A DNA stretch of 64,000 nt from Nocardia shimofusensis NBRC 100134 (lineage in GTDB: Bacteria; Actinomycetota; Actinomycetes; Mycobacteriales; Mycobacteriaceae): NCBI RefSeq assembly GCF_001613125.1, contig NZ_BDBT01000031.1, positions 1 to 64,000 on the forward strand. The letters run 5' to 3'. A program made the translations under genes and the position numbers. How positions within the stretch are numbered: the first letter of the stretch is position 1; each line of letters opens with the position of its first letter. This document shows positions 26,186 through 33,932 of this stretch, in pieces. The notes under the pieces were generated by a model that saw nothing but the letters and a program-made list of their open reading frames with translations, did no database searches and was not told where the DNA came from.

Positions 26186-26204
26186 TTAGGTTATGCTAAC
26201 CAAT
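26186..26204. promoter_or_regulatory. IdeR/DtxR-like iron box on the start of the small Cys-rich gene
   Basis: TTAGGTTATGCTAACCAAT matches the known IdeR consensus TTAGGTTAGGCTAACCTAA at 16 of 19 positions and holds a perfect inverted repeat GGTTAG / CTAACC. A -10-like TATGCT (26192-26197) lies inside it and the ATG at 26205 follows the box directly, so bound regulator would cover the promoter of a leaderless transcript. typA is divergent 130 bp away. Confidence 0.65.
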
Positions 26205-26381
26205 ATGGGCAAAGTCAAGGCAAAGAAGGTTTCGAGCCTGAAACCCAAGAAGAAGTGCTGCCGCAAGAAGACCCGCTGCGTGAAGTGCCCGGTGGTCATC
26301 ATGCGCATGAAGAAGGCCGAGGCCGCGGGACTGCACGGCAAAGATCTGAAGAAGGCGCTCGAGCGGGCCCGCGCGGCCTGA
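26205..26381 (+). CDS. Small basic Cys-rich conserved protein under an IdeR-like box
   Basis: 58-residue protein, about a third Lys/Arg, with the cysteine cluster CCRKKTRCVKC (residues 18-28) that could bind a metal or Fe-S cluster. It looks like a short actinobacterial family of unknown function; I do not recognise a characterised member. ATG 26205 is chosen rather than an in-frame ATG at 26193, because the latter falls in the middle of the iron box and promoter. The box suggests iron-dependent control, so a role in iron limitation or as a nucleic-acid-binding iron-responsive factor is conceivable. Confidence 0.75.
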   Translation: MGKVKAKKVSSLKPKKKCCRKKTRCVKCPVVIMRMKKAEAAGLHGKDLKKALERARAA

Positions 26382-26439
26382 TAACCCGAATTTCGCCGCC
26401 GCCCCGATCAATTCGCCCCGCTTCGGGTAGTACCGGGGC

Positions 26440-26748
26440 ATGACCGCAGAACTGCTCCCCGAGGACCGCATCGCCACCGCCATGACCAGCCTGCCCGACT
26501 GGTCACGCGCCGATGCGCAGATCTCGCGCACCGTCACCGCCGCGTCCTTCCCCGCCGCCATAGACCTGGTGCGCCGGGTCGCCGACGCGGCGGAACGTGC
26601 GAATCATCACCCTGATATCGACATCCGCTGGCGAAAGGTCACCTTCACCCTGTCGACCCATTCCGCGGGCGGCCTGACCGCCGCGGACTTCGCCCTGGCC
26701 GAGCAGATCGACGCACTCGTCGCCGGGAGCGACAGTTCGGGCGCCTGA
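26440..26748 (+). CDS. Pterin-4-alpha-carbinolamine dehydratase
   Basis: 102-residue PCD/DCoH family protein, which dehydrates 4a-hydroxytetrahydropterins. The active-site histidines are in ERANHHPDIDIRW, and the second part of the signature THSAGGLTAADFALAEQID is intact. It converges on pimE with only 4 bp between stops, an arrangement also seen in mycobacteria (Rv1159A/Rv1159). There is no aromatic amino acid hydroxylase nearby; a role in recycling or in molybdopterin-type chemistry has been discussed for such proteins. Confidence 0.92.
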   Translation: MTAELLPEDRIATAMTSLPDWSRADAQISRTVTAASFPAAIDLVRRVADAAERANHHPDIDIRWRKVTFTLSTHSAGGLTAADFALAEQIDALVAGSDSSGA

Positions 26749-26752
26749 CGAT

Positions 26753-27997
26753 TCAGGCGACGTCGGCGCGCTCGGCCTCCGGGATCGCGGCACGCGCCCG
26801 CCTGCCCGAGACGATCACCCAGACGAGCAACGCCAGCACGCCCGCCACATTCACCGCGCCGAGCCAGGCCAATACGCCCGGCCGGGAGATCTCCCAGATC
26901 GTCGGCTGGAAGAACGACAGCACCCACGGCACCCCGATCAGCGTCGTCACCAGCCAGTACCCCGCGAGTATCCGCGCGCCCGGCGCTTCGCGCAGCGGGC
27001 CGTAGAGCAGCCACAGCACCAGCGGCAGCAACCACACCCAGTGATGGGACCAGGAGATCGGCGAGACCATCAGGCCGAACACCTGCACCAGCAACAGCGT
27101 GCCGAGCCGGTCGTCCGGGCCGAGGGATCGCCAGGCCGCGAACGCCAGCGCCGCGACCACCAGGACCGCGCAGATCCAGACCGGCCCGGTCTCCACGTCG
27201 TGGCCGAGGATGCGACTGATCGTCCCGCGCAGTGACTGATTCCACACCGAGCCCACCGGCCCGATCCGGTCCGCGTCCCCGAGCAGGGTGCCGAAATAGC
27301 GGCGTGCCTCATGGTCGTTGAGCAGGTAGCTGATACCGACCGTCAGGCCGAACGCCACCGCCGCGAACATTGCCGCGCCCCAGCGGCGCCGCGCCAGGAA
27401 GTACAGCCCGGTGATCGCTGGCGTCAGCTTGATGCCCGCGATCACACCGACCAGCCCACCGGAGATCCACCATCGCGAACTGCGCACCGCGAGCATGGCG
27501 CCGAGCACGAGAAAAACATTGACCTGCCCGTAGTCGATGGTCGTTCGCACCGGTTCCAGCCACACGCCCACCGCCGTCCAGGCGATCGGCGCCACCCGCC
27601 AGGCCGGCTCGCGCAACCGCTCACGACCGAGAATCATCTCCAAAGTGATCCACACCACACCGTAGAGCGCGGCCACCGTCGCCAGTAGCCAGCCGATGGC
27701 CACCATGGTGAACGGCAGGAAATGCAGCGGATAGAAGACGAACGCGGCGAAGGGCGGATAGGTGAACGGCAGCGGGAAGTCCGGCGTCTTCTCGGCGTAG
27801 GTGAAGTCGTAGAGCCGATCGGTGCCCACCGAGGCCGAGCCGTCGACGTAGACGTGCAGGTCGACCAGATTCATCCCGTTGTCGGACAACAACATCCACA
27901 ACATCCGGGCGAGTACGGACAGCCCGAGCGCCAGCACCGCCCATCGCCATCGGGCAGCGGCCGGACGTCCGTCCGTCCGAGCGCTCTCTCGGTTCAA
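26753..27997 (-). CDS. pimE: Polyprenol-phosphate-mannose-dependent mannosyltransferase PimE
   Basis: GT87-type membrane mannosyltransferase that adds an alpha-1,2-mannose to make higher phosphatidylinositol mannosides. The 414-residue protein has about ten transmembrane helices. The catalytic Asp lies in NLVDLHVYVDG after the first helix, and PLPFTYPPFAAFVFYPLH and SWSHHWVWLLPL are PimE segments. The start is a TTG at 27997; it gives a short basic N-terminus before helix 1, and no ATG or GTG fits better, so confidence in the start is moderate. With LpqW it links this segment to PIM/LAM synthesis. Confidence 0.9.
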   Translation of the reverse strand: MNRESARTDGRPAAARWRWAVLALGLSVLARMLWMLLSDNGMNLVDLHVYVDGSASVGTDRLYDFTYAEKTPDFPLPFTYPPFAAFVFYPLHFLPFTMVAIGWLLATVAALYGVVWITLEMILGRERLREPAWRVAPIAWTAVGVWLEPVRTTIDYGQVNVFLVLGAMLAVRSSRWWISGGLVGVIAGIKLTPAITGLYFLARRRWGAAMFAAVAFGLTVGISYLLNDHEARRYFGTLLGDADRIGPVGSVWNQSLRGTISRILGHDVETGPVWICAVLVVAALAFAAWRSLGPDDRLGTLLLVQVFGLMVSPISWSHHWVWLLPLVLWLLYGPLREAPGARILAGYWLVTTLIGVPWVLSFFQPTIWEISRPGVLAWLGAVNVAGVLALLVWVIVSGRRARAAIPEAERADVA

Positions 27998-28260
27998 ATC
28001 GCAGGCTTTCGGGGTGGGGGGCGGGTCGCGAAGGGATTTCCGCTGTTCGGCACACGCGAGCCGAAGGTGCTGACTAGATTAACCGGAGGTCACCGGTCGT
28101 CCGGCGTGGCCTATCCCCCATCTGTTGACCACAGCGGTAACATTTGCATCAATCTTCACTCCAGTAACGCCCGGACAAACTACTCTCTGGTAACACTGAT
28201 CGTCCACGACAGAAACTCCGGAGCGCGGCGGCTGTACAAGCCGGTACCGATGTACTTAGA

Positions 28261-29109
28261 GTGACCCGGAAAACAACGGGCCCCGCGCCCGTTGCACCAG
28301 ATGTACCCGAGGTAAGGACGGCAAGACCAGTGCTTCGCACCCGAGGATCGCGGATCGCCATGACCGCACTCGCCCTGGCGGCGAGCGCTTCGCTCGCCAT
28401 GCCGGCCGCAGTAGCCGCGCCGGACACCGCCCCTGCCGCGGCCCCCAACAGCGTTCCGATGGTGCCCGAAGGCGTCCCGGTCGACGCGATCGCCGCACTG
28501 ACCCCCGCCATCGTCGGCGCCATCGCGGGCCCGGCCGATATCGCCGACGGCCCGCAGGCCGCGATCCTGGCCCAGGCCCGTGCGCTGCTCGCCACGCTGA
28601 ACCTGCCGCCGCAGATCAAGTCGACGCTCGAGCGGATCATCACCTTCCTCGACGGCAGCGGTGGCGGTGGCCCCGAGCTGCCCGAGGACGGCCCGGTCAT
28701 CGCGCAGTTCCTGTACCCGACCATCGGGAAGGCCTGCATCAGCGATTCCGGCGATTCGATCGGCACCGCGCTGGCCGTGACCGGTCCCGCCGAGCTGCCC
28801 CCGCCCGGACCGCAGGCCGGCCAGACCGGTTTCGTGTTCACCGCGCTGGGCACCAAGGCTCCGACGGCCGAGCAGAACCCGCCGCTCACCGTGCAGTGGC
28901 TCAACCTCGACACTCGTCAGTCCGGCGTCGCCCAGCTGACCGACGAGGCCAAGATCAACCCGGACGGTCCGGCGACCCTGTCGGCGATCGTCGACACCGG
29001 CCGCGGCCGGATCGCCGCCGTGGTGGGTGGCTCGCTGACCACACAGGCCGAGGGCGCCGAGCCGCGTACCTGCTCGTTCCTGCCCACCCTCGGGTTCTTC
29101 ACCGCCTGA
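28261..29109 (+). CDS. Secreted Ala/Pro-rich protein (Rv1157c-like)
   Basis: 282 residues from GTG 28261. After a long basic N-terminus comes a signal-peptide core (SRIAMTALALAASASLAMPAAVAA, about 30-53), then an Ala/Pro-rich segment, a helical part (about 75-135) and a beta-rich C-terminal domain with two Cys (about 161 and 273) that may form a disulphide. An Ala/Pro-rich secreted protein sits at the same relative place next to pimE in M. tuberculosis (Rv1157c). Function unknown; a cell-surface role is likely. The start could also be further in, closer to the signal peptide. Confidence 0.75.
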   Translation: MTRKTTGPAPVAPDVPEVRTARPVLRTRGSRIAMTALALAASASLAMPAAVAAPDTAPAAAPNSVPMVPEGVPVDAIAALTPAIVGAIAGPADIADGPQAAILAQARALLATLNLPPQIKSTLERIITFLDGSGGGGPELPEDGPVIAQFLYPTIGKACISDSGDSIGTALAVTGPAELPPPGPQAGQTGFVFTALGTKAPTAEQNPPLTVQWLNLDTRQSGVAQLTDEAKINPDGPATLSAIVDTGRGRIAAVVGGSLTTQAEGAEPRTCSFLPTLGFFTA

Positions 29110-29123
29110 GTCGAATACACGCG

Positions 29124-29160
29124 AAGCCCGGCCGCCGGATCTCCGGCGACCGGGCTTTCG
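29124..29160 (+). terminator. Rho-independent terminator after the secreted Ala/Pro-rich gene
   Basis: AAGCCCGG (29124-29131) pairs with CCGGGCTT (29150-29157), and an inner GCCGG/CCGGC (29134-29138, 29143-29147) extends the stem. It is followed by TTTCGTCGTTT, 14 bp after the stop codon. Confidence 0.8.
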
Positions 29161-29237
29161 TCGTTTCACATCCGGCGATCTTCCACGGGTTCGCGCATAT
29201 GCGATTGACCGAGCCTCGACCGTGGTAGACCGGGGGC

Positions 29238-29597
29238 ATGGTTACGAGCGACATCACGCCACACATCCCGGGCTCGATCAGGAGCAAACGCTCGCGCCGG
29301 TCGATCCTGTCCATCCGATCGGAAGGCTCGATACTGTCGATCGGCTCGGCCTACTCGATCCTGTCCATCGGCAGCGTGGGGTCGGTGCTGTCGATCGGCT
29401 CGGTGGGCTCGTTCGGGTCGATCATCTCCACCGGTTCGTTGGCCAGTCTCGCCTCGGCGTTCTCGGGTCTGTCGCGCTGGTCGCTGTTCTCCTGGCGCGG
29501 CGATCACCAGACTCCCGACGATCGGCCCTGCCTGCGCGTCGTCCCCGACGACGAACCGGAGATGCGACTCACGCCCGCATCCCACTCGCAGACGTAG
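29238..29597 (+). CDS. Ser/Ile/Leu/Gly repeat protein of unknown function
   Basis: 119-residue protein with no recognised family. After a basic lead (about 25 residues) it consists of tandem 9-residue units of the form S-I-L-S-I-x-S-x-x: SILSIRSEG, SILSIGSAY, SILSIGSVG, SVLSIGSVG, then decaying copies to about residue 85. The alternating Ser and aliphatic residues suggest a beta-solenoid or a membrane-associated fibre rather than a globular enzyme. The C-terminal 30 residues are acidic and polar. There is no signal peptide. The ATG has GGGGG just upstream. It stands between two terminators/genes and is monocistronic. Confidence 0.6.
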   Translation: MVTSDITPHIPGSIRSKRSRRSILSIRSEGSILSIGSAYSILSIGSVGSVLSIGSVGSFGSIISTGSLASLASAFSGLSRWSLFSWRGDHQTPDDRPCLRVVPDDEPEMRLTPASHSQT

Positions 29598-29601
29598 CGC
29601 T

Positions 29602-30339
29602 CTACCACTGCCCGTATTCGGGCTTCAGGATGCTGTTGAGGTCGACCCCGATGCCGTCGACGGCTCGCTTGTCGATCTCGAACTGGTGCAGATGCGCGGC
29701 GGGATGCACGACCCCCTTCGGCGTGCCCCAGTTGTGCTGCCAGTACCACGCGCCCAATCCCGCGACGCGGGCCAGTTCGATGGTGGGCGCGTTGGCGTAG
29801 ACGCCGACGTTCTCGCGCCCGAGCACCGCGTGCCAGCCGAGCAGGTACGGCGCGATCATGGTGGCGAACTCGACCGGGGTCGGATTGTCGTCGATCGAGG
29901 CGTAGATGGGCCGACCGGCCGGACCGCCCGCGGCCGAGTGCAATTCCAGACCACGCTCGGCGTGCCGCTTGCCCGCCTCCAGACCTCCACGCCAGTCGGC
30001 GGTGGCGGCCTTGCCGTACTGGTAGCAGGAGACGATGCTCAGCCCGTGCGCGCGCAGGTCCTCGACCTCGGCCGCGAGCAAGGGTTTGCCCTCCATCCAT
30101 TCCGCGCCCGGCCGCCGGTCGGAGACATAGCGGATGACGCCGACGTGCCCGGCGGCTTTGATCTGCGCGGCGGACGGCACTCCGGCGGCGTAGTCGAGCA
30201 GGGTGCCGTGACCGGGATTCGCGGCCGCGGTGCCTGCCGTGGCCGTCATGCCCAGAGCCGCCGCGGCGGAAGTGCAGGCCGCTGCCGCGGCAGAGGTGTA
30301 AGCGAAAAATGTACGACGGGACAGATTCGAAGAACGCAT
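29602..30339 (-). CDS. Tat-exported DUF1906 protein (Rv2525c-like glycoside-hydrolase fold)
   Basis: 245 residues. A twin-arginine signal NLSRRTFFAYTSAAAAACTS lies at residues 4-23, followed by a hydrophobic stretch and an Ala-x-Ala cleavage region (TAAAN). The mature part is a DUF1906/Rv2525c-like TIM barrel: TLLDYAAGVPSA, GVIRYVSD, VSCYQYGKAA and YASIDDNPT with acidic residues placed as in GH25-like hydrolases, and WYWQHNWG near the end. The M. tuberculosis relative is a Tat substrate linked to cell-wall properties. ATG 30339 has AAGGAG upstream. TatB of this window would act in its export. Confidence 0.88.
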   Translation of the reverse strand: MRSSNLSRRTFFAYTSAAAAACTSAAAALGMTATAGTAAANPGHGTLLDYAAGVPSAAQIKAAGHVGVIRYVSDRRPGAEWMEGKPLLAAEVEDLRAHGLSIVSCYQYGKAATADWRGGLEAGKRHAERGLELHSAAGGPAGRPIYASIDDNPTPVEFATMIAPYLLGWHAVLGRENVGVYANAPTIELARVAGLGAWYWQHNWGTPKGVVHPAAHLHQFEIDKRAVDGIGVDLNSILKPEYGQW

Positions 30340-30546
30340 CGCCGACTCCTTCGACCGAACCCCCGACCGATGTGGGCAAAAGCAGGCCCGGCGCGCCTTC
30401 CCCAGATCCGTTCGCGCGCCGGGAGCCTCGAACGTGGACTCATTCCACCACATTCACACTGAGACCACCAGGCCCCAGAGACAACATCAACCCCACAGGC
30501 AACACGCCGTGTCCGCACGTCGCCGGGTGTATCGCCGGTGCCTCGA

Positions 30547-31704
30547 TCAGACGAGGCGATCGATCCGCGCGCCGACGTCGATGATCCGGCCCTCGGCGCG
30601 GCTGATTTCCCGCTTCACGACCCCGAGTACCCGGGCCAGCATCTGTTTCTTGATACCGGCCAGGGCGCCGAAAGCCGCCGCCCGCATGCCCTCGGCCTTG
30701 AACTGCAACCGCAGGTCCTCCGGGCGGGGCGGGAACGGATCGATCACGACCCACAGCGGTTCCGCCGCGCGAGCGGTCAGCAGCAATGGGATCTCGACCT
30801 CGGCGCGGTAGCGATTGGCCCTGAGCACCCGCACCGTGATGTCCAAGGCGACCGGGAGCACCAGCTCGAACCGGTGGTACCCGTCGTGGGGCTCGGCCGG
30901 TTCACGCGCGGCCAGCAATGGCGTGCCGATCGCGCCGCGCACGGTGACGGTCGCGCGGTCTCCCGGCCCGGTGCGCAGCGGGCCGATCTCGATGGGACGG
31001 CCCGCCATCCGGTCGACCACCTCGCCGATGCGCCGCGTGGTGACGATCCGCTCGAAGAAGCGACGACCGAACTCGCCGTAATCGATCCACTCGAACCGCT
31101 CGGGTACCGGACCGCGCGCGCGGCGTCCGTCGACCAGCGCCTCGAGGTCGAAGATCCGGGCGCGACGGGCCTGCGGCTCGGCGAGCATCGCGTTGACCCG
31201 CTGGGCGACCTCGCGCTTCACCCAGCCCGCGATCGGCTCGAGCAACGACTCCCACGCGGCGTCCACCGCGGAGGCCCGCACCAGGAAACCGACGTTCTCC
31301 GGCGCGATCGGCGGGATGTCGATGACGATGAGCACCGGTTCGGCGGTGCGGGCGTGCAGGGTCAGGTCGATATCGACCAGGGCCTCCAACCGCAGCGTCT
31401 TGCCGCCGAGCAGCACCTTCACCGCCAGGGTGACCGGCACGCTGACATGGAAGACGACGGCCTCGTCGTGGCGCGAGACCCGGGGAGTGCCGACCTTGCC
31501 CTCGGCCAGGAACCCGGCGATACCCGCCGGAGCCAGATTGACCGGGCCGACGGTGACGCCCTGCCCGACCATGCCGGAGACCGCCGCGATGATGCGTTGC
31601 TCGGTCACCGCGTGCTCGACGAAGCGTTCGCCGAACTCGGCATAGCCGATCCAGTTCGGCCCCTCCCGGCCCTCCACACTGTGCTGCATGAGCTCTACCG
31701 CCAA
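30547..31704 (-). CDS. Protein made of two tandem copies of an unrecognised domain
   Basis: 385 residues. The two halves are homologous: IGYAEFGERFVEHAVTEQRI (about 19-38) matches IDYGEFGRRFFERIVTTRRI (about 207-226), both followed by a beta-rich part (VTVGPVNLAP against IEIGPLRTGPG) and a closing helix (WVKREVAQRVN against VVKREISRAEG). The beta-rich core and PVLIVIDIPPIAPE / PLWVVIDPFPPRPE repeats resemble lipid-binding sandwich folds, but I cannot name the family. TTG 31704 has GGAGG six bases upstream; ATG 31689 is the alternative. No signal peptide or membrane helix is seen. Confidence 0.65.
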   Translation of the reverse strand: MAVELMQHSVEGREGPNWIGYAEFGERFVEHAVTEQRIIAAVSGMVGQGVTVGPVNLAPAGIAGFLAEGKVGTPRVSRHDEAVVFHVSVPVTLAVKVLLGGKTLRLEALVDIDLTLHARTAEPVLIVIDIPPIAPENVGFLVRASAVDAAWESLLEPIAGWVKREVAQRVNAMLAEPQARRARIFDLEALVDGRRARGPVPERFEWIDYGEFGRRFFERIVTTRRIGEVVDRMAGRPIEIGPLRTGPGDRATVTVRGAIGTPLLAAREPAEPHDGYHRFELVLPVALDITVRVLRANRYRAEVEIPLLLTARAAEPLWVVIDPFPPRPEDLRLQFKAEGMRAAAFGALAGIKKQMLARVLGVVKREISRAEGRIIDVGARIDRLV

Positions 31705-31781
31705 CCCTCACCTCCGCACGGACATTCGACACGCTACGCGACGAGGGTGACCGAAGCGCGGCGGCAGCGGGTGCATCGGGC

Positions 31782-31822
31782 GGGCCCTGTCCTGCCGATG
31801 AGGGGCGAGCAGGACAGGGCCC
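31782..31822. terminator. Perfect 14-bp hairpin after the CHAP gene
   Basis: GGGCCCTGTCCTGC (31782-31795) and GCAGGACAGGGCCC (31809-31822) form a perfect stem with a 13-nt loop. It lies 57 bp past the CHAP gene stop and 78 bp before the next minus-strand start, so it can end the CHAP transcript or act as an attenuator for the duplicated-domain gene. No U-run follows on either strand. Confidence 0.6.
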
Positions 31823-31878
31823 TTGTCGACAGCGCTGCCGGGCACTGTCGCCCTCCATAGTAGAGGCGAGCCGGGTTC

Positions 31879-32472
31879 CTAGAATCGCCCGTAGCCGACG
31901 ACATCGGCCACGTCGGCGAGCCGGAACCGATGGATGCGCACCTGGTCGAATTCGTTGCCGCCGATCGTGGTCACCGCACCGCCGTCCGCGGCGAGCACGA
32001 GATTGGTGTGCTGACCGAACGGACTGTCCGGCCCGTAGAGCAGCACGTCGCCGGTGCGCGGCTGATAATCGGCCTCGACCGGCACGAACCGGTCCACGCT
32101 CTGGTAGTACTCCTGCAGCGTGTAGACCCCGGGAATCCGCCAGGAGCCGGAGTGCGGGTTCGACAGCGGCCGGCCCGCCTCCCGCATCGTCCAGCTGACG
32201 AAATCGGCGCACCATGCCTCGACCTGACCTTCGGCGTAGTCGGGACCGGCGCCCGGGTCGGCGAACTCGCGTTCGAGGACCGCGACCAGTGCCGACTGGT
32301 CGGCGTCCAGCACCGACCGATCCACCTCGGGAAACGACGTGAGCCGCTCGCCGACCAAGGCGCCACCGCCCGAGGCCTCCTGCCACCACCGCACCCCGAG
32401 CACCGCGGCCACCGCCACCGCCACCGCCAGTGCCACGGCCCCCAGCCACAGCCGCGTCCTCGCCACCCGCAT
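31879..32472 (-). CDS. Membrane-anchored or secreted CHAP-domain cell-wall hydrolase
   Basis: 197 residues. One N-terminal hydrophobic segment (about 8-28) serves as anchor or uncleaved signal. The C-terminal CHAP domain has the catalytic Cys in VEAWCADFVSWTMREAG and the His in FGQHTNLVLA, the pair found in NlpC/P60-like amidases and endopeptidases acting on peptidoglycan. ATG 32472 has GGAGGGGG upstream. It is monocistronic. Substrate bond not determinable from sequence. Confidence 0.85.
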   Translation of the reverse strand: MRVARTRLWLGAVALAVAVAVAAVLGVRWWQEASGGGALVGERLTSFPEVDRSVLDADQSALVAVLEREFADPGAGPDYAEGQVEAWCADFVSWTMREAGRPLSNPHSGSWRIPGVYTLQEYYQSVDRFVPVEADYQPRTGDVLLYGPDSPFGQHTNLVLAADGGAVTTIGGNEFDQVRIHRFRLADVADVVGYGRF

Positions 32473-32750
32473 CGACTTCCCCCTCCGTTGGGCAACCGTC
32501 CTGTTGCGCCACACATCGTGGCGCTACCCGCCCGCGCCACCCGACGCGCGCGAAACATGTCCACAGACTAGGACGTTCGCGAGGGCCGGCCGGTTCCCTT
32601 GCGCGCGCTCCGGCCCGCGCGAGGCCCGGCATCGAGAGCCCGATCCGCCTGCGCGGTACCGCGACTCGGACCGCCCGGTCGGATAGCGGTCTGTTTCAGC
32701 GGCGAATTTCGAGGCACTTCCATGGCAGAAGCTCGACAAAGGAGAATCCC

Positions 32751-33419
32751 GTGTCCACCTCCGTGCTGATCGCGCTGGTCGTGGCGGTCGTCACCGTCAT
32801 CGCGGCGCTGTTACTGCTCACTCCGAGATTGCGCACCAGGCGACTGCGTCGCAGGTTCGGCCCCGAATACGACCGAGTCGTGGCCGAGGCCGACGACCGC
32901 GCCGCCGCCGAACGCGAGCTGCGCAGGCGTGAACACCGCCATGCCGACCTCGACCTTCGCCCCTTGCCCGAGGAACGCAAGCGCTACTACCTCGACGAAT
33001 GGGTCGCGGTGCAGGAACGTTTCGTCGACGATCCGCGCGGCGCGCTGGGCGAGGCGGACCGTCTCGTCGCCGCGGTCGCCGCCGAGCGGGGCTACCCGAC
33101 CGGCGACCATGACCAGCAGGTGGCCGATCTGTCGGTCGAGCACGCCGCCGCACTCGACCACTACCGCAGCGGGCGCGAGATCGCCGCCCGCGCAGGCGAG
33201 GACAGCACCACCACCGAGGAGATCCGCATCGCTCTCGTCGGCTACCGCACGCTCTTCCGCGACCTCGTGGACGGCGACCTCGTGGACGACGACCTCGTGG
33301 ACGACGACCTCGTGAACGACGACGGCACGTCGACGACGAACGCCGCGACGCGGACGGAGGCGACGGCCGAGACCGGCGCCGATACCAGCATTCCCAGCAA
33401 GAAAGGCATCCTCCGATGA
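32751..33419 (+). CDS. Single-pass membrane protein with C-terminal Asp-rich repeats
   Basis: 222 residues from GTG with AAAGGAG upstream. It has an N-terminal transmembrane helix (about 5-25), a basic stop, a charged helical region with the core WVAVQERFVDDPRGALGEADRLVAAVAAERGYP, and near the end four copies of DLVDD-like pentapeptides before a polar tail. Its core is homologous to that of the next gene, which lacks the membrane helix; the two overlap as ATGA and are an operon. No known family is recognised with certainty; similar proteins occur as hypothetical actinobacterial secreted/membrane proteins. Confidence 0.7.
   Translation: MSTSVLIALVVAVVTVIAALLLLTPRLRTRRLRRRFGPEYDRVVAEADDRAAAERELRRREHRHADLDLRPLPEERKRYYLDEWVAVQERFVDDPRGALGEADRLVAAVAAERGYPTGDHDQQVADLSVEHAAALDHYRSGREIAARAGEDSTTTEEIRIALVGYRTLFRDLVDGDLVDDDLVDDDLVNDDGTSTTNAATRTEATAETGADTSIPSKKGILR
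33261..33320. repeat. Four 15-bp tandem repeats encoding DLVDD-type units
   Basis: Units at 33261, 33276, 33291 and 33306 are near-identical to GACCTCGTGGACGAC, the second and third blocks sharing most bases. They encode DLVDG, DLVDD, DLVDD and DLVND in the tail of the membrane protein, in frame, so length variation would be tolerated. Confidence 0.85.
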
Positions 33420-33922
33420 GCACCGAACCCCGGATCCACCACTCCGCCACGACGTCCGAGCGTGCGGACGCGTCCGCACCCGATCCGCGCACCGCCACGC
33501 CGGACACCGCCGAGCCCGGCACAGTCGACGCCACTCCCGACACCCGTGTGACCGCCGGCCCCGATGTCGCCGCGGGCGCCTCCGGCAGCGAAGTCGCACA
33601 CGATGTCTCGCCCACCGACCGGCCGTCTCCGCCGTCGGCCGGTGACACGGCCACCGGCGGCGACCCGAGGCTGGTTCCCGTCGACGAGGTCGATCAGCTG
33701 CGCACCAGGTGGCACGAGTTGCAGGCGCACTTCGTCGACGATCCGCGCGAATCCGTCACGCGGGCCGACGAATTGGTCGGGGAGACCATCGAACGCCTGA
33801 CCGCCCTGTTCGCCGAACGCCGCCGCACCCTGGCGGCCGGCTGGTCGGGTGCGGCCGAGACCGAGCAACTGCGCACCGCGCTGCGCGACTATCGCTCTCT
33901 TTTCGAGCGCCTGGTCTCCTGA
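33416..33922 (+). CDS. Soluble paralogue of the preceding protein
   Basis: 168 residues. The first 85 are Thr/Ala/Pro/Asp-rich and probably disordered; the rest is the shared helical domain: WHELQAHFVDDPRESVTRADELVGETIERLTALFAERRRTL and the closing LRTALRDYRSLFERLVS, which parallels IRIALVGYRTLFRDLV in the upstream protein. The ATG overlaps the previous stop (ATGA). Two proteins with the same domain, one membrane-bound and one soluble, made in a fixed ratio, suggest a hetero-complex; function unknown. Confidence 0.7.
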   Translation: MSTEPRIHHSATTSERADASAPDPRTATPDTAEPGTVDATPDTRVTAGPDVAAGASGSEVAHDVSPTDRPSPPSAGDTATGGDPRLVPVDEVDQLRTRWHELQAHFVDDPRESVTRADELVGETIERLTALFAERRRTLAAGWSGAAETEQLRTALRDYRSLFERLVS

Positions 33923-33932
33923 AAACCACCGG

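Noticed and set aside
33261..33320. Regularly spaced 15-bp repeats considered as a CRISPR remnant
   Set aside because: The units are adjacent without spacers, keep the reading frame and encode DLVDD; no cas genes are present.
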